A DNA stretch of 64,000 nt from Mucilaginibacter sp. 44-25 (GCA_001898335.1 MKTS01000015.1:1-64000); one strand, 5' to 3'. Shown: positions 16,028-24,873, counted from the first letter of the stretch. Numbers and translations are program-made. The notes: generated by a model from the sequence alone, not told the origin.

Positions 16028-16519
16028 TTATTGTTTGGTAAAAGTATATACAATATAGCCGGTGCCGTTGCCCACTGGTACAGGTGATAACAAAGTCATG
16101 TTGGTGCCAGTCATGGCGCCAACGTTTAAGCGATACCCCTCCTGAACGTTTTTTGCTTTATCGCCCTGGTATATTTTTTTGAACTGGAATTGTGTGGCAC
16201 CATTACCGTTGTATACCGACCAGAAGATAGTTTGCGACTGGCCGTTGGTTAGCGAATACATGCCGTTACCACTGTTGGTAAGCTTCCAGGTACTGCCTTC
16301 AAACGCTGCCGGAGGCGCCTGGTCAAAAACGTTTTGAACTGCACCCGGAAGAAGGCCGTTATAGCTTACGCTGTTACAAACCCAGGTGCCTACAAATTTA
16401 CCCCGGGAAACATTCATGGCAGATGTGCCGCCAGTTTGGGTGTTTTGGGTGGATGAACAGGCCGAAAAAATAAAGGATACGGCTAATATCGCAATTGCTG
16501 TTTGGAATATTTTTTTCAT
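16028..16519 (-). CDS. Lipoprotein of unknown function (lipocalin-like)
   Basis: The protein has 163 residues. A lipoprotein signal peptide ends in the lipobox FSAC, with the acylated Cys at about residue 21. The mature part starts with a Ser/Thr/Gln-rich linker, then GKFVGTWVCNSVSYNG and a mostly beta-strand sequence ending YIVYTFTKQ. The GxW near the start of the domain suggests a small lipocalin-like barrel, which I could not confirm. It probably sits in the outer or inner membrane facing the periplasm. It is a single gene between terminator 15971-16004 and bshA. Confidence 0.75.
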   Translation of the reverse strand: MKKIFQTAIAILAVSFIFSACSSTQNTQTGGTSAMNVSRGKFVGTWVCNSVSYNGLLPGAVQNVFDQAPPAAFEGSTWKLTNSGNGMYSLTNGQSQTIFWSVYNGNGATQFQFKKIYQGDKAKNVQEGYRLNVGAMTGTNMTLLSPVPVGNGTGYIVYTFTKQ

Positions 16520-16584
16520 AACTTATATATGATAATATGTTTAATGTAATTGCATAAACATAAATCACGCCAAAAAGTTATTAT

Positions 16585-17718
16585 TTACAGCTTACTATTT
16601 GCAATAATCTCTTCGTAATAGCTTTCATACACCGGCATAATATTACTTAGCTCCAGTTGCTTGGCACGCTCAAACGCGTTTTCTTTAAATTGTGCAAGGC
16701 GTTCTTCGTCTTCGAGGATATACACTGCTTTCTCGGCCATCGCGTCTACATCTCCAACGTTTAACAGGTAACCGGTAACACCATCAATATTAAGTTCGGG
16801 CAGGCCGCCGGCATTACTGCTAATTACCGGCACCTTGCAGGCCATAGCCTCTAAGGCGGCCAAGCCAAAGCTTTCTGATACTGATGGCATCAGGAACAGA
16901 TCGGCAACAGACAGAATTTCTTCAATGGCATCCTGTTTACCTAAAAAGCGCACATGCTCGCTAATACCCAAAGTACGGCTAAGTTTTTCGCAGGCAGAAC
17001 GTTCGCCGCCATCGCCTACCATCAGCAATTTAGCAGGTATCTGTTCAATCACTTTGGCAAACATCTTAATTACATCCTCGGTACGTTTAACTTTACGGAA
17101 GTTAGAGGTATGTACCAGTATCTTTTCTCCGTTAGGCGCTATCGCTTTTTTGAAATGATCTTTAGGTTTAAGGCTAAAGCGGTTCATGTCAATAAAGTTG
17201 GGGATAACGCGTATATCCTTCTCTATCTTAAAGTATTTATAAGTATCTGCCTTGAGATGTTCTGATACCGCTGTAACCCCGTCAGACTTGTTGATAGAAA
17301 ACGTAACCACCGGTTTAAGGGTATTATCCTGCCCTACAAGCGTAATATCAGTACCATGCAGCGTAGTAATTACCGGGATGCTGATGCCATAGGTAGCCAG
17401 GATCTGTTTGGCCATAAACGCCGCTGACGCGTGCGGGATGGCATAATGAACATGCAAAATGTCCAATTTCTCAAACCTGATCACGTCTACCAGTCGGCTG
17501 GCCAGTGCTATTTCATAAGGCGGATAATCAAACAATGGGTATTGCGCTACAGAAACCTCGTGATAGTACAGGTTCTCTGAAAAAAAATCGAGCCTGGCAG
17601 GTTGGTTGTAAGTAACAAAATGTATTTGATGGCCCCTGTCGGCAAGGGCTTTGCCCAGTTCTGTAGCCACAACGCCACTGCCGCCAAATGTAGGATAACA
17701 AACTATTCCTATTTTCAT
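16585..17718 (-). CDS. bshA: N-acetyl-alpha-D-glucosaminyl L-malate synthase BshA
   Basis: The protein has 377 residues. It is a GT4-fold glycosyltransferase starting MKIGIVCYPTFGGSGVVATE, the hallmark of BshA, which joins UDP-GlcNAc to L-malate in the first step of bacillithiol synthesis. Further landmarks are HVHYAIPHASAAFMAKQIL (about 103-121), TTLHGTDITLVG, IPNFIDMNRF, and the GT4 signature SVSESFGLAALEAMACKVPVI with the conserved Glu pair near residue 290. It is cytosolic. The later genes bshB and bshC are not in this window. Length is normal. Confidence 0.92.
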   Translation of the reverse strand: MKIGIVCYPTFGGSGVVATELGKALADRGHQIHFVTYNQPARLDFFSENLYYHEVSVAQYPLFDYPPYEIALASRLVDVIRFEKLDILHVHYAIPHASAAFMAKQILATYGISIPVITTLHGTDITLVGQDNTLKPVVTFSINKSDGVTAVSEHLKADTYKYFKIEKDIRVIPNFIDMNRFSLKPKDHFKKAIAPNGEKILVHTSNFRKVKRTEDVIKMFAKVIEQIPAKLLMVGDGGERSACEKLSRTLGISEHVRFLGKQDAIEEILSVADLFLMPSVSESFGLAALEAMACKVPVISSNAGGLPELNIDGVTGYLLNVGDVDAMAEKAVYILEDEERLAQFKENAFERAKQLELSNIMPVYESYYEEIIANSKL

Positions 17719-17870
17719 AGATGCTGATAGATTTAAGCAGTCTGGAATTATTGGCTAACAAGCTGTTAATAAGCGGTAAACAATTATGCCAAAAAGCATG
17801 CAAGTTTAACAGCTATTTATTATAAATGTGTTACAGGGATGTAAAATGATTGATGGAAAGCAGCGCGTAT

Positions 17871-18290
17871 TTAATTGCCTGCACCAGCCAGCCATTTAAG
17901 CAGAGAAGTATCGATAATATTATTAATAGCGTTTAAAGCGTGTTTGCTTTTTGATACCTTTTGCAGGTCGTCATGATAGATCATGTGATGTACGCCAAGT
18001 ACCTTAAGCGTGGCATCGTTACGCACACTTTCAGTATGTTTATAGCAGCATATCCTGATGTTCTTGTAAAACATGTTTGAACGCAGCCTGCGTAATACCC
18101 TTTCCATATGTTCGTTCATATGGGCATGATCAAACAGGATCACATCAGGTTTAAACTCATGTATGCAGGGGAATATCGATGTTACAGCCAAAATATGGTT
18201 CACATTCTCATACTGGTCCAATAGCCGGGAGGGAAAGCTATCGGGCGCTACCAAAAGTACTTTCTTGGAACGTGAACGTATCATGGTCAA
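17871..18290 (-). CDS. Degenerate response-regulator-like (pseudo-receiver) protein
   Basis: The protein has 139 residues. The pattern KVLLVAPDSFPSRLL, then KPDVILFDHAHMNEHME, then IRICCYKHTES follows the beta-alpha register of a receiver domain. DHAHM takes the place of the phospho-acceptor segment (LFD near residue 54). The first acidic pair is missing (APD instead of DD), so phosphorylation is uncertain. No output domain or kinase is adjacent. Translation may begin at Met3. I regard the receiver assignment as tentative. Confidence 0.55.
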   Translation of the reverse strand: MTMIRSRSKKVLLVAPDSFPSRLLDQYENVNHILAVTSIFPCIHEFKPDVILFDHAHMNEHMERVLRRLRSNMFYKNIRICCYKHTESVRNDATLKVLGVHHMIYHDDLQKVSKSKHALNAINNIIDTSLLKWLAGAGN

Positions 18291-18371
18291 TTAATTTGGG
18301 GATGCCGCAAAGTTAAAAGGTAAACTTTACAATATCAACCTTAATACGTATTAATAACCAAATAGTTATAG

Positions 18372-18620
18372 TTAATGCACGGGTCTTTCATAAGCGGTAT
18401 CAACACCGCTGTGGCCTTCGGGTTGGGCATTTCCTTTGTTCACTTTATTCATGCTGTCGGTTTTCGTCGAATCGGTAGCATGGGTGTTGTTAGGGTCGCC
18501 GGTACCTGCTTTGGCTACGGTATCCTGTGTGCCGCCAAGTGTGGCCTTGCTGCGATCACCGCACGCGGTCAATGATGCGGATATAAGCAGTATTGCTGCT
18601 GTAAATTTTAATACTTTCAT
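18372..18620 (-). CDS. Small lipoprotein, unknown function
   Basis: The protein has 82 residues. The signal peptide ends in lipobox LTAC (Cys at about residue 20), followed by a hydrophilic, Thr/Asp/Gly/Asn-rich, probably disordered mature part (TKTDSMNKVNKGNAQPEG). There is no recognisable domain. Such short low-complexity lipoproteins are frequent in this phylum. Confidence 0.7.
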   Translation of the reverse strand: MKVLKFTAAILLISASLTACGDRSKATLGGTQDTVAKAGTGDPNNTHATDSTKTDSMNKVNKGNAQPEGHSGVDTAYERPVH

Positions 18621-18687
18621 TTTGGTAATAACTAAATGTACACTAAAATAACAACGCCCGCGATTTTTAAATGTTTGTATAAAAGAA

Positions 18688-18718
18688 AACGGCAGGTTTT
18701 ATGAAGCCTGCCGTTCTT
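18688..18718 (-). terminator. Intrinsic hairpin downstream of SIMPL-domain gene
   Basis: AACGGCAGG and CCTGCCGTT pair around TTTTATGAAG. The minus-strand copy lies just past the SIMPL-domain gene and is followed by a run (CTTTTAT) typical of a terminator. Confidence 0.75.
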
Positions 18719-18736
18719 GCATTTATAAAGAGGTGG

Positions 18737-19429
18737 TTATTTTATCTCAAATACCGCGTTGATCTGGAAGCTCAGTTTAATTTTACGAACGTCTATATCA
18801 GATTCGGGTACGGCGCTATCTGCGGCCATATTGGCTTTGGCCATATACATCACCGTACGAGGCTGCGGAAAATTGCTGTTATCACTTTCGCTAATGCTTA
18901 AGGCGCTGCCCAGTTTGTCACCAAGGCCGTTCACCAGGAACACGGCTTTATCGCGGGCTGAGAGTAAGGCCTGCAGTTTAAGCTTGTTTTTTAATTCGTT
19001 TATCTTCGAATAGTCATAGCTGTCAATATTGGTCGACTGTATGCCTTTCGGATCAATCTTGCTGATGAGCTGATTGAACTTATTCAGATCCCTGAATTTG
19101 ATGCCATATTGTTTACTTGCCAAAAAATCGGGATTCTTTTTTTTCTCCGTAGCATAGTTCCAGGATGAAAGGCTGTTAACGGTGAAATCCTCTTTTGGTA
19201 TACCTGCTTCGGCAACGGCTTTTTCCAGTTGTTGCTCCAGTTGCGTAATGGTTACTTTCGTCTTCCCGTTCATGTACTCTTTTAAAGCAATGCTAACATT
19301 AATAATATCGGGGGTAACTTCCTGCTCGGCAATGCCGGTAACCTCTATTTTACGACGCAGGTCGGCAGTTTGCGCGAAAGCACCTGCGGTGGTAACAAGA
19401 ATGGCGGCTAATAGAAATAATTTTTTCAT
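18737..19429 (-). CDS. Exported SIMPL (DUF541) domain protein
   Basis: The protein has 230 residues. A signal peptide (MKKLFLLAAILVTTAGAFAQ) is followed by a SIMPL domain with the usual opening KIEVTGIAEQEVTPDIINVSIALKEY (in two parts, about 27-52). A long helix with a QLEQQLEKAVAEAG pattern and a C-terminal IKLSFQINAVFEI strand follow. The family is periplasmic, linked in some bacteria to oxidative-stress phenotypes; biochemical activity is unknown. It is a single gene. The region 19430-19553 upstream shows nothing else recognisable. Confidence 0.85.
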   Translation of the reverse strand: MKKLFLLAAILVTTAGAFAQTADLRRKIEVTGIAEQEVTPDIINVSIALKEYMNGKTKVTITQLEQQLEKAVAEAGIPKEDFTVNSLSSWNYATEKKKNPDFLASKQYGIKFRDLNKFNQLISKIDPKGIQSTNIDSYDYSKINELKNKLKLQALLSARDKAVFLVNGLGDKLGSALSISESDNSNFPQPRTVMYMAKANMAADSAVPESDIDVRKIKLSFQINAVFEIK

Positions 19430-19553
19430 AGTACTTAGTTTTATTATGTGATGGTATTACGGTAACAAAGTTTAATTTGTAACAACTTAAAATAATATTC
19501 GGATAACTTAAAAAACATAGGTTGTGTTTGCTGTCTGATGTTTTGCTTTAATG

Positions 19554-19581
19554 TTGTTCCCGATTAAAAAGCGTAAATTTG
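19554..19581 (+). promoter_or_regulatory. Predicted recF promoter (TTG-N17-TAAATTTG)
   Basis: -33 TTG at 19554-19556 and -7 TAAATTTG at 19574-19581 fit the Bacteroidota sigma-ABfr consensus. The -7 box ends 10 nt before the recF ATG, so the leader is very short. Confidence 0.55.
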
Positions 19582-19591
19582 CTCTGTTACT

Positions 19592-20692
19592 ATGTATCTG
19601 CAGCAACTTTCATTCATCAATTTCAAAAACTATAATGAAGCCGAAATTTCGCTTGCCGAAGGAGTGAACGCTTTTATAGGGAACAATGGTGCGGGCAAAA
19701 CCAATCTGCTCGACGCCGTGCATTACCTTTCCCTTTGCAAGAGCTATTTTAACCCTATTGATAGCCAGCAGATCAAACAAGGGGCCGATTTTTTTATGAT
19801 CAACGGGGTTTTTGAGAAGAACGGCAACAAGGAGGTAGTAGCCTGCGGACTTAAACGTAACCAGAAAAAGCAATTTAAGCGAAACAAAAAGGACTACCAG
19901 CGCCTGGCCGACCATATAGGCTTTTTGCCCCTCGTAATGATATCGCCTTATGATATTAGTATTATTATTGAAGGGAGCGAGGAGCGCCGCAAGTTTATAG
20001 ATAATGTGATATCACAAACCGATGCCAGGTACTTGGACGAGGTAATTGTATACAACAAGGTTTTAGCCAACCGTAACAGCCTGCTTAAGCAAATTGCCGA
20101 TACCGGCCGTTATGACCCTGAGTTGCTGAGTATTTTTGATGAACAGCTGGCAGCATCGGGCACCAGGATATTTGAAAAGCGCCGGGCGTTTATGGAGGCT
20201 TTTACGCCTATTTTTAACCGGCATTACCAGTTTATAAGCGGTGGCGCGGAGCAAGTTGAACTGGCTTATGAATCGCCTTTACTTAACGAGAATTTCGGCG
20301 TACTGCTTAAAAGGAATACCGAGCGCGACCGTATAATGGAGCGCACCACGCTGGGTATACACCGCGATGACCTGCAGTTTAATATACATGGCATGTCGAT
20401 GAAAAAGTTTGGTTCGCAGGGGCAGCAAAAATCTTTTTTAATTGCCCTTAAGCTGGCGCAATATACTTTCCTGGATCAGCAAAAGGGCTTTAAACCGTTG
20501 CTGCTGCTTGATGATATTTTTGACAAGCTGGACGATAGCCGTGTTACCAAGCTGATGCAAATGGTATCTAATAACGATTTTGGGCAGGTGCTGATCACCG
20601 ATACCAGCATGGAGCGCGTGCAGGGCATATTTAACAAAATAAACGTAAAAGTTAAAATATTTAAGGTAACGGAGGGAAATATTAATGCGTAA
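19592..20692 (+). CDS. recF: DNA replication/repair protein RecF
   Basis: The protein has 366 residues, the normal RecF length. It begins MYLQQLSFINFKNYNEAEI; Walker A is GNNGAGKTN (about 30-38), the ABC signature lies in the FGSQGQQKSFLIALKLA region (about 270-286), and Walker B is LLLLDDIFDKLDD (about 304-316). RecF binds ssDNA-dsDNA junctions and helps load RecA at gaps. The stop overlaps the start of the DUF721 gene by 8 nt, so the two are co-translated. Confidence 0.95.
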   Translation: MYLQQLSFINFKNYNEAEISLAEGVNAFIGNNGAGKTNLLDAVHYLSLCKSYFNPIDSQQIKQGADFFMINGVFEKNGNKEVVACGLKRNQKKQFKRNKKDYQRLADHIGFLPLVMISPYDISIIIEGSEERRKFIDNVISQTDARYLDEVIVYNKVLANRNSLLKQIADTGRYDPELLSIFDEQLAASGTRIFEKRRAFMEAFTPIFNRHYQFISGGAEQVELAYESPLLNENFGVLLKRNTERDRIMERTTLGIHRDDLQFNIHGMSMKKFGSQGQQKSFLIALKLAQYTFLDQQKGFKPLLLLDDIFDKLDDSRVTKLMQMVSNNDFGQVLITDTSMERVQGIFNKINVKVKIFKVTEGNINA

Positions 20693-20975
20693 AGCCAACG
20701 ATAAATCGCTGAAAGAAGCCATTGAGCAAATGCTTAACGTGTATAAAATTAAGCGCCGTTATGACGAAACCCATGTTATTGCGGCCTGGCCAGAATTTGT
20801 GGGGAAAAGTGTAGCTAACCGTACGAGTGAGATTTTTATAAGAGATAGAAAGCTTTTTGTACGAATTGAGTCGTCAGTAATAAAAAACGAGTTGGTAATG
20901 ATGCGCAGCCAGATCATTCAAAAAATTAATGACGAGGCGAAGGCCGTGCTGATAGAGGAAATTATCTTTTTATAG
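20685..20975 (+). CDS. DUF721/DciA-like protein
   Basis: The protein has 96 residues with the DUF721 pattern: basic N-terminus, LKEAIEQMLNVYKIKRRYDET, then VIAAWPEFVGKSVANRT, and LFVRIESSVIKNELVMMRSQI. DUF721 includes DciA, which loads the replicative helicase in many bacteria lacking DnaC, so a replication role is plausible. The start overlaps the end of recF by 8 nt, a pairing common in this phylum. It converges with the next minus-strand gene with only 3 nt between stops. Confidence 0.85.
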   Translation: MRKANDKSLKEAIEQMLNVYKIKRRYDETHVIAAWPEFVGKSVANRTSEIFIRDRKLFVRIESSVIKNELVMMRSQIIQKINDEAKAVLIEEIIFL

Positions 20976-20978
20976 AAG

Positions 20979-21179
20979 TTACCTGCCGCGTGAATAACGC
21001 AGTCGGTGGCTTACTTTACGGATGCTGTCATCCATGATCTGAGAGAAAGCAAGTAGAAATATTCCCGGGAAGATAAAAGCGAATTGTGCTTCGGGATGAT
21101 TTCTGAAAACGTCCATTGAAGCCACTACAATGCCGATGATGATGATGGCGTAGATAATGTACTTGAATACAGTTTTCAT
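20979..21179 (-). CDS. Small membrane protein, unknown function
   Basis: The protein has 66 residues from the ATG at 21179 (MKTVFKYIIYA). A longer reading from 21251 is unlikely because its extra 24 residues show no signal character and cross a normal leader. Two hydrophobic helices (about 6-22 and 32-48) are followed by a basic tail ending RLRYSRGR. No family recognised. Confidence 0.6.
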   Translation of the reverse strand: MKTVFKYIIYAIIIIGIVVASMDVFRNHPEAQFAFIFPGIFLLAFSQIMDDSIRKVSHRLRYSRGR

Positions 21180-21250
21180 GGCTTTTTGGGGATAATTAAA
21201 ACACAGATTATCTGTGTTTTGTAAAGATAAGCAAGTTAATGTATAAAGCA

Positions 21251-21286
21251 AAAAAACAGGCCGTTATTTTTCTTGCGGCCTGTTTT
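21251..21286 (-). terminator. Intrinsic terminator after ndk
   Basis: AAAAACAGGCCG and CGGCCTGTTTTT are perfect arms around TTATTTTTCTTG, with a T-run on the minus strand. It lies just past the ndk stop codon. Confidence 0.88.
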
Positions 21287-21298
21287 TGTTTTATCGTC

Positions 21299-21718
21299 TT
21301 AGAAACGCTCAAAAGCTGAAAAGAAGAAATTACCTTCAATAGCAGCGTTTTCGTCAGAGTCTGAACCGTGTATAGCGTTAGCGTCAATTGATTTGGCGAA
21401 ACGGTTACGGATAGTGCCTTCTTCGGCTTTAGTTGGGTCGGTTGCACCTATCAGCTTGCGGAAATCTTCAATAGCGTTTTCTTTTTCAAGAATAGCCGCT
21501 ACTATCGGGCCTGATGACATAAAGCTCACCAGGTCGTTGTAAAAGCCGCGCTCTTTGTGTACCGCGTAAAACTCACCGGCTTTTTCAGGGCTAAGAGCGG
21601 TATATTTTAACGCTACAATTTTGAAACCGGCTTTAGTGATCTGGTCAATAATTGCGCCTATGTGGCCGTTTGCAACTGCATCCGGCTTTATCATGGTAAA
21701 AGTTCTGTTGGTTGCCAT
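21299..21718 (-). CDS. ndk: Nucleoside diphosphate kinase
   Basis: The protein has 139 residues, starting MATNRTFTMIKPDAV. This ATG is chosen over one 27 nt upstream because Ndk proteins begin with this segment. It transfers the gamma phosphate from ATP to NDPs through a phospho-His. The active-site segment is NAIHGSDSDENAAIEGNFFF (His at about 117), and KPDAVANGHIG and ERGFYNDLVSFMSSGPI are standard family motifs. Cytosolic housekeeping enzyme, complete. Confidence 0.95.
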   Translation of the reverse strand: MATNRTFTMIKPDAVANGHIGAIIDQITKAGFKIVALKYTALSPEKAGEFYAVHKERGFYNDLVSFMSSGPIVAAILEKENAIEDFRKLIGATDPTKAEEGTIRNRFAKSIDANAIHGSDSDENAAIEGNFFFSAFERF

Positions 21719-21816
21719 TATATGTGCTTTAATTAAGAGGCGCAAAATTAGCGTTTTATAACTGAAACTTAAAACCTATGCCTTAAAATACTGTATGTGT
21801 ATATCATTAATTTATT

Positions 21817-21824
21817 TAGCTTTG
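21817..21824 (+). promoter_or_regulatory. Predicted -7 promoter element (TAGCTTTG)
   Basis: A TAnnTTTG match lies 17 nt before the nrnA-like start. No convincing -33 element was found. Confidence 0.35.
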
Positions 21825-21841
21825 CAAAGCTTTAAAATTTG

Positions 21842-22852
21842 ATGTTGGATTTAGCCTCGCTTACAGAATTCTTATCCCAGCCACGCAGAATAGTGATCAC
21901 TACCCACCATAAACCGGATGGGGATGCTATGGGCTCTTCGTTGGGTTTATATAACTACCTCATACAGCAGGGGCACCACACGCATGTAATAACGCCTACA
22001 GACTACCCGGATTTCCTGAGCTGGATGCCCGGAAATGGAGAGGTGATCATTTACACAGCCAACCAGGAACTGTCTGCCCGGCTGGTTGCCGAAGCGGAGA
22101 TGGTTTTTTGCCTTGATTTTAATTCACTGAGCCGTATAAACGAGCTGGGCGAAGAAGTGCGTAAAAGCAGCGCTTACAAGGTAATGATAGACCACCACCT
22201 GGAGCCCGAAGATTTTGATGATTACCGCCACTGGGATATAAATGCCTGCGCGGCCGCGCAATTGGTGTACACCTTTATCACCGATCAGCTTAATAACAAG
22301 GCTTTGATCAATAAAGATGTGGCCACTTGTTTATACACCGGTATCATGACGGATTCGGCATCATTCCGCTTACCTAATACCACATCTGCGGTACACCGCA
22401 TTGTGGCCGATCTTATTGACGCGGGCGCCAACAACTCGCGCATACATGAACTGGTTTATAACAGCGCGTCGGAAAACAGGCTTAAGTTTTTGGGCCACTG
22501 CCTGGCCAATTGCCTGGAAATTTTGCCTGAATATAATACCGCTATCATTGCTGTTAATAAAGCAGATCTGCAACGCTTTGATGTTAATACCGGCGATACG
22601 GAAGGGATTGTAAATTACGCATTATCTATCGCCAGCGTGCGCCTTGCCGCTTTTGTGGTTGAACGCACTGACAGGGTAAAGCTGTCGCTGCGTTCAAAAG
22701 GGGAATTCCCGGCGAACGAGATCTGTAAAAAATACTTTAACGGTGGCGGCCACAGGAACGCGGCCGGCGGCCATTCCGATAAATCATTGGATGATACCGT
22801 TGCCCAATTGAAATTGATACTACCCGAATATAAAAAACTATTAATACAATAA
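21842..22852 (+). CDS. nrnA: DHH/DHHA1 phosphoesterase (NrnA-like oligoribonuclease / pAp phosphatase)
   Basis: The protein has 336 residues from ATG 21842; a TTG directly before it is less likely. DHH-domain motifs are THHKPDGDAMGSSLGLY (about 20-36), CLDFNSLSR and MIDHHLEP (about 113-120). The DHHA1 domain ends with GGGHRNAAGGHSD (about 299-311). NrnA-type enzymes degrade nano-RNAs and convert 3'-phosphoadenosine 5'-phosphate to AMP. It is cytosolic and Mn dependent by family. It is followed after 14 nt by an FKBP lipoprotein, probably the same transcript. Confidence 0.88.
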   Translation: MLDLASLTEFLSQPRRIVITTHHKPDGDAMGSSLGLYNYLIQQGHHTHVITPTDYPDFLSWMPGNGEVIIYTANQELSARLVAEAEMVFCLDFNSLSRINELGEEVRKSSAYKVMIDHHLEPEDFDDYRHWDINACAAAQLVYTFITDQLNNKALINKDVATCLYTGIMTDSASFRLPNTTSAVHRIVADLIDAGANNSRIHELVYNSASENRLKFLGHCLANCLEILPEYNTAIIAVNKADLQRFDVNTGDTEGIVNYALSIASVRLAAFVVERTDRVKLSLRSKGEFPANEICKKYFNGGGHRNAAGGHSDKSLDDTVAQLKLILPEYKKLLIQ

Positions 22853-22866
22853 CATTTAAACAAAAC

Positions 22867-23832
22867 ATGAGAAAGAACTTAATGATCATGGCTGTTGCCG
22901 CTTTAGGATTTGCGGGCTGCAAAAGCGGTTTTAAACAGGCCGATGGCGGTTTGCTTTACAATATCCGTACTGATAAATCAGGACCTAATATTAAACCCGG
23001 CGACTTTGCCAGCATCAACCTGATCCTAAAAAACGAAGCAGACTCAGTGATCGGCAGCACCTATGACCTGGGCAGGCCTGCACCATTGGTATATCAAAAA
23101 TCGCCAAATAAAGGTGATATTACTTCTATATTCCCAATGTTAAGCGAAGGCGATAGCGCTACTATTAAAGTGAACATTGATTCGATGTTTAAAAAAGGCG
23201 CTCCTAAACCTCCGGGCTTTAAAGGTAAATACATCGTTTACGAAATTAAGGTAGAGAAAGTAATACCAAGAGGCAGCACTACCGATCCGGTTTTCCAGGC
23301 ACATATCAGCGATTATTTCAAAGCTTTAAAAGAAGCCGCTGCTAAAAAAGAGCCTGCTGAAATGCAAAAATTTGTTGCTGATAAAAAACTGAATGTAACT
23401 AAAACTGCTTCGGGCTTAGAGTACCAGATCACCAAGCCGGGTTCAGGCCCTAATATCGTAGCAGGCGATACTGCCGTAATTAATTACACCGGCAGGTTAC
23501 TTAACGGTAAAGTATTTGACAGCAGCATTAAAGAAGATGCCAAACAGGCTAAGACCTATGACGCTCGTCGCGAATACAAAGCTATTAAAGTAAAAGTAGG
23601 CGAAGGCAGCGTGATCCGTGGTTGGGATGAAGGCTTGTTATTACTTAACAAAGGTGCGAAAGCTACTTTCGTTATCCCATCAGAATTAGGTTATGGTGAG
23701 CAGGGTATAGGCAACGGTATCATCCCGTCATTTGCTCCGCTTACTTTTAATATCGAGATAGTAGACATTATAAAAACTGATCCTAATGCACCTAAAAGGC
23801 CACAGCCAATGATGATGCCTCAGGCCAGATAA
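22867..23832 (+). CDS. FKBP-type peptidyl-prolyl isomerase lipoprotein
   Basis: The protein has 321 residues. The lipobox FAGC (Cys18) predicts a membrane-anchored periplasmic protein. Residues 20-150 form an N-terminal domain with the same layout as the next gene product. The FKBP domain spans about 175-305: GDTAVINYTGRLLNGKVFDSS, GSVIRGWDEGLLLLNKGAKATF, IPSELGYGEQGIG, and a hydrophobic FNIEIVDI end. It catalyses proline cis-trans isomerisation of exported proteins. It probably shares a transcript with nrnA and ends at a terminator. Confidence 0.9.
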   Translation: MRKNLMIMAVAALGFAGCKSGFKQADGGLLYNIRTDKSGPNIKPGDFASINLILKNEADSVIGSTYDLGRPAPLVYQKSPNKGDITSIFPMLSEGDSATIKVNIDSMFKKGAPKPPGFKGKYIVYEIKVEKVIPRGSTTDPVFQAHISDYFKALKEAAAKKEPAEMQKFVADKKLNVTKTASGLEYQITKPGSGPNIVAGDTAVINYTGRLLNGKVFDSSIKEDAKQAKTYDARREYKAIKVKVGEGSVIRGWDEGLLLLNKGAKATFVIPSELGYGEQGIGNGIIPSFAPLTFNIEIVDIIKTDPNAPKRPQPMMMPQAR

Positions 23833-23850
23833 TATTATAAATTTATACAT

Positions 23851-23881
23851 AGCCTCCCGGCTTTTGCCGGGGGGCTTTTTT
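23851..23881 (+). terminator. Intrinsic terminator between the two FKBP genes
   Basis: AGCCTCCCGGC and GCCGGGGGGCT pair with one G-U around TTTT, followed by TTTTT. It ends 8 nt before the next ATG, so the second FKBP gene either needs read-through or has its own start within the hairpin region. Confidence 0.82.
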
Positions 23882-23889
23882 ATGTGATC

Positions 23890-24873
23890 ATGAAAAAGAC
23901 CCTTTATACCATAATTTTTGCCTTAACGGCAGTTAGCGCGTCGGCCCAGTTAAAAAAAGCGGCCCACGGCGTAGAATACCAGATATTCCCGGCCCAACCG
24001 GGTCGCAAACTGGCACTTAACGATGTGATCACCTTCCAGGCGGTACAGAAAACCGATAAGGATTCTGTTTTATTTAGTACCTACAAGCAAGGCCAGCCGG
24101 TTAAGGCGCAGATAAAGACAAGCAGTAACCCTGCCGACCTGATGGATATTTTTCAGTTAATGAGCGTAAACGACAGCGCCTTTGTAAAAGTACCTGTCGA
24201 CTCTATATTTAAAGGCCACGAAACAGAAATGCCGGCTATTTTCACTAAAGGCGGCAATGTGTTTTTTAACATTAAAATATTAAAGGCGCAAACGCTGGAA
24301 GAAGCTATGGCTGAACGCAACGCGGCTATGGCTAAGCTGAAGGCCGAAGCCGAAAAGCTTAAACTTGCCGAAGCGGAGAACCTTAACAAATATATCGCAG
24401 CCAATAAGCTTGTACCGGTTACTACCGCGTCGGGTTTAAAATATGTTATTAAAACTGCGGGTAACAAGCCCAAGCCTTTAAATGGCGATACGGTATACGT
24501 AAACTATACCGGCCGCACTTTGGATGGAAAAGTATTTGACAGCAGTATTGAGGCGGATGCCAAAGCAGGCGGCTTACAGCAGCCCGGCCGTACCTATGAG
24601 CCTATCAGCTTTGCGTTGGGATCAGGGCGGGTGATACCGGGTTGGGACGAAGGTTTATTGCTGCTGAACGAAGGTTCAAAGGCGACTTTCCTTATACCGT
24701 CAAAGCTGGCTTATGGTGAGCGTGGCGCCGGGCAGGATATCCAGCCATATTCACCACTGATATTTGATGTTGAACTGGTAAAAGTTGTGCGGGTAAAACA
24801 CACGCCTGTTACTAAAGCAACTAAAAAGAAAGCAACCACCAGAAAGCGAACCACTACCAGAAAGAAAAATTAA
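23890..24873 (+). CDS. Exported FKBP-type peptidyl-prolyl isomerase with basic tail
   Basis: The protein has 327 residues from ATG 23890 (MKKTLYTIIFALTAVSASAQ); an in-frame GTG two codons earlier is possible. A signal peptide is followed by an N-terminal domain like that of the preceding FKBP, a helical linker (AMAKLKAEAEKLKLAEAE), and an FKBP domain (about 180-300; NGDTVYVNYTGRTLDGKVFD, GSGRVIPGWDEGLLLL, YGERGAGQ). The last 25 residues are a Lys/Arg/Thr-rich tail (KKKATTRKRTTTRKKN), unusual for a periplasmic isomerase and possibly for binding acidic glycans or surfaces. It is probably a tandem duplicate of the previous gene. Confidence 0.88.
   Translation: MKKTLYTIIFALTAVSASAQLKKAAHGVEYQIFPAQPGRKLALNDVITFQAVQKTDKDSVLFSTYKQGQPVKAQIKTSSNPADLMDIFQLMSVNDSAFVKVPVDSIFKGHETEMPAIFTKGGNVFFNIKILKAQTLEEAMAERNAAMAKLKAEAEKLKLAEAENLNKYIAANKLVPVTTASGLKYVIKTAGNKPKPLNGDTVYVNYTGRTLDGKVFDSSIEADAKAGGLQQPGRTYEPISFALGSGRVIPGWDEGLLLLNEGSKATFLIPSKLAYGERGAGQDIQPYSPLIFDVELVKVVRVKHTPVTKATKKKATTRKRTTTRKKN

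Noticed and set aside
21179..21251. N-terminal extension of the small membrane protein before MKTVFK
   Set aside because: The extra 24 residues lack signal character and the internal ATG gives a typical two-helix small protein.
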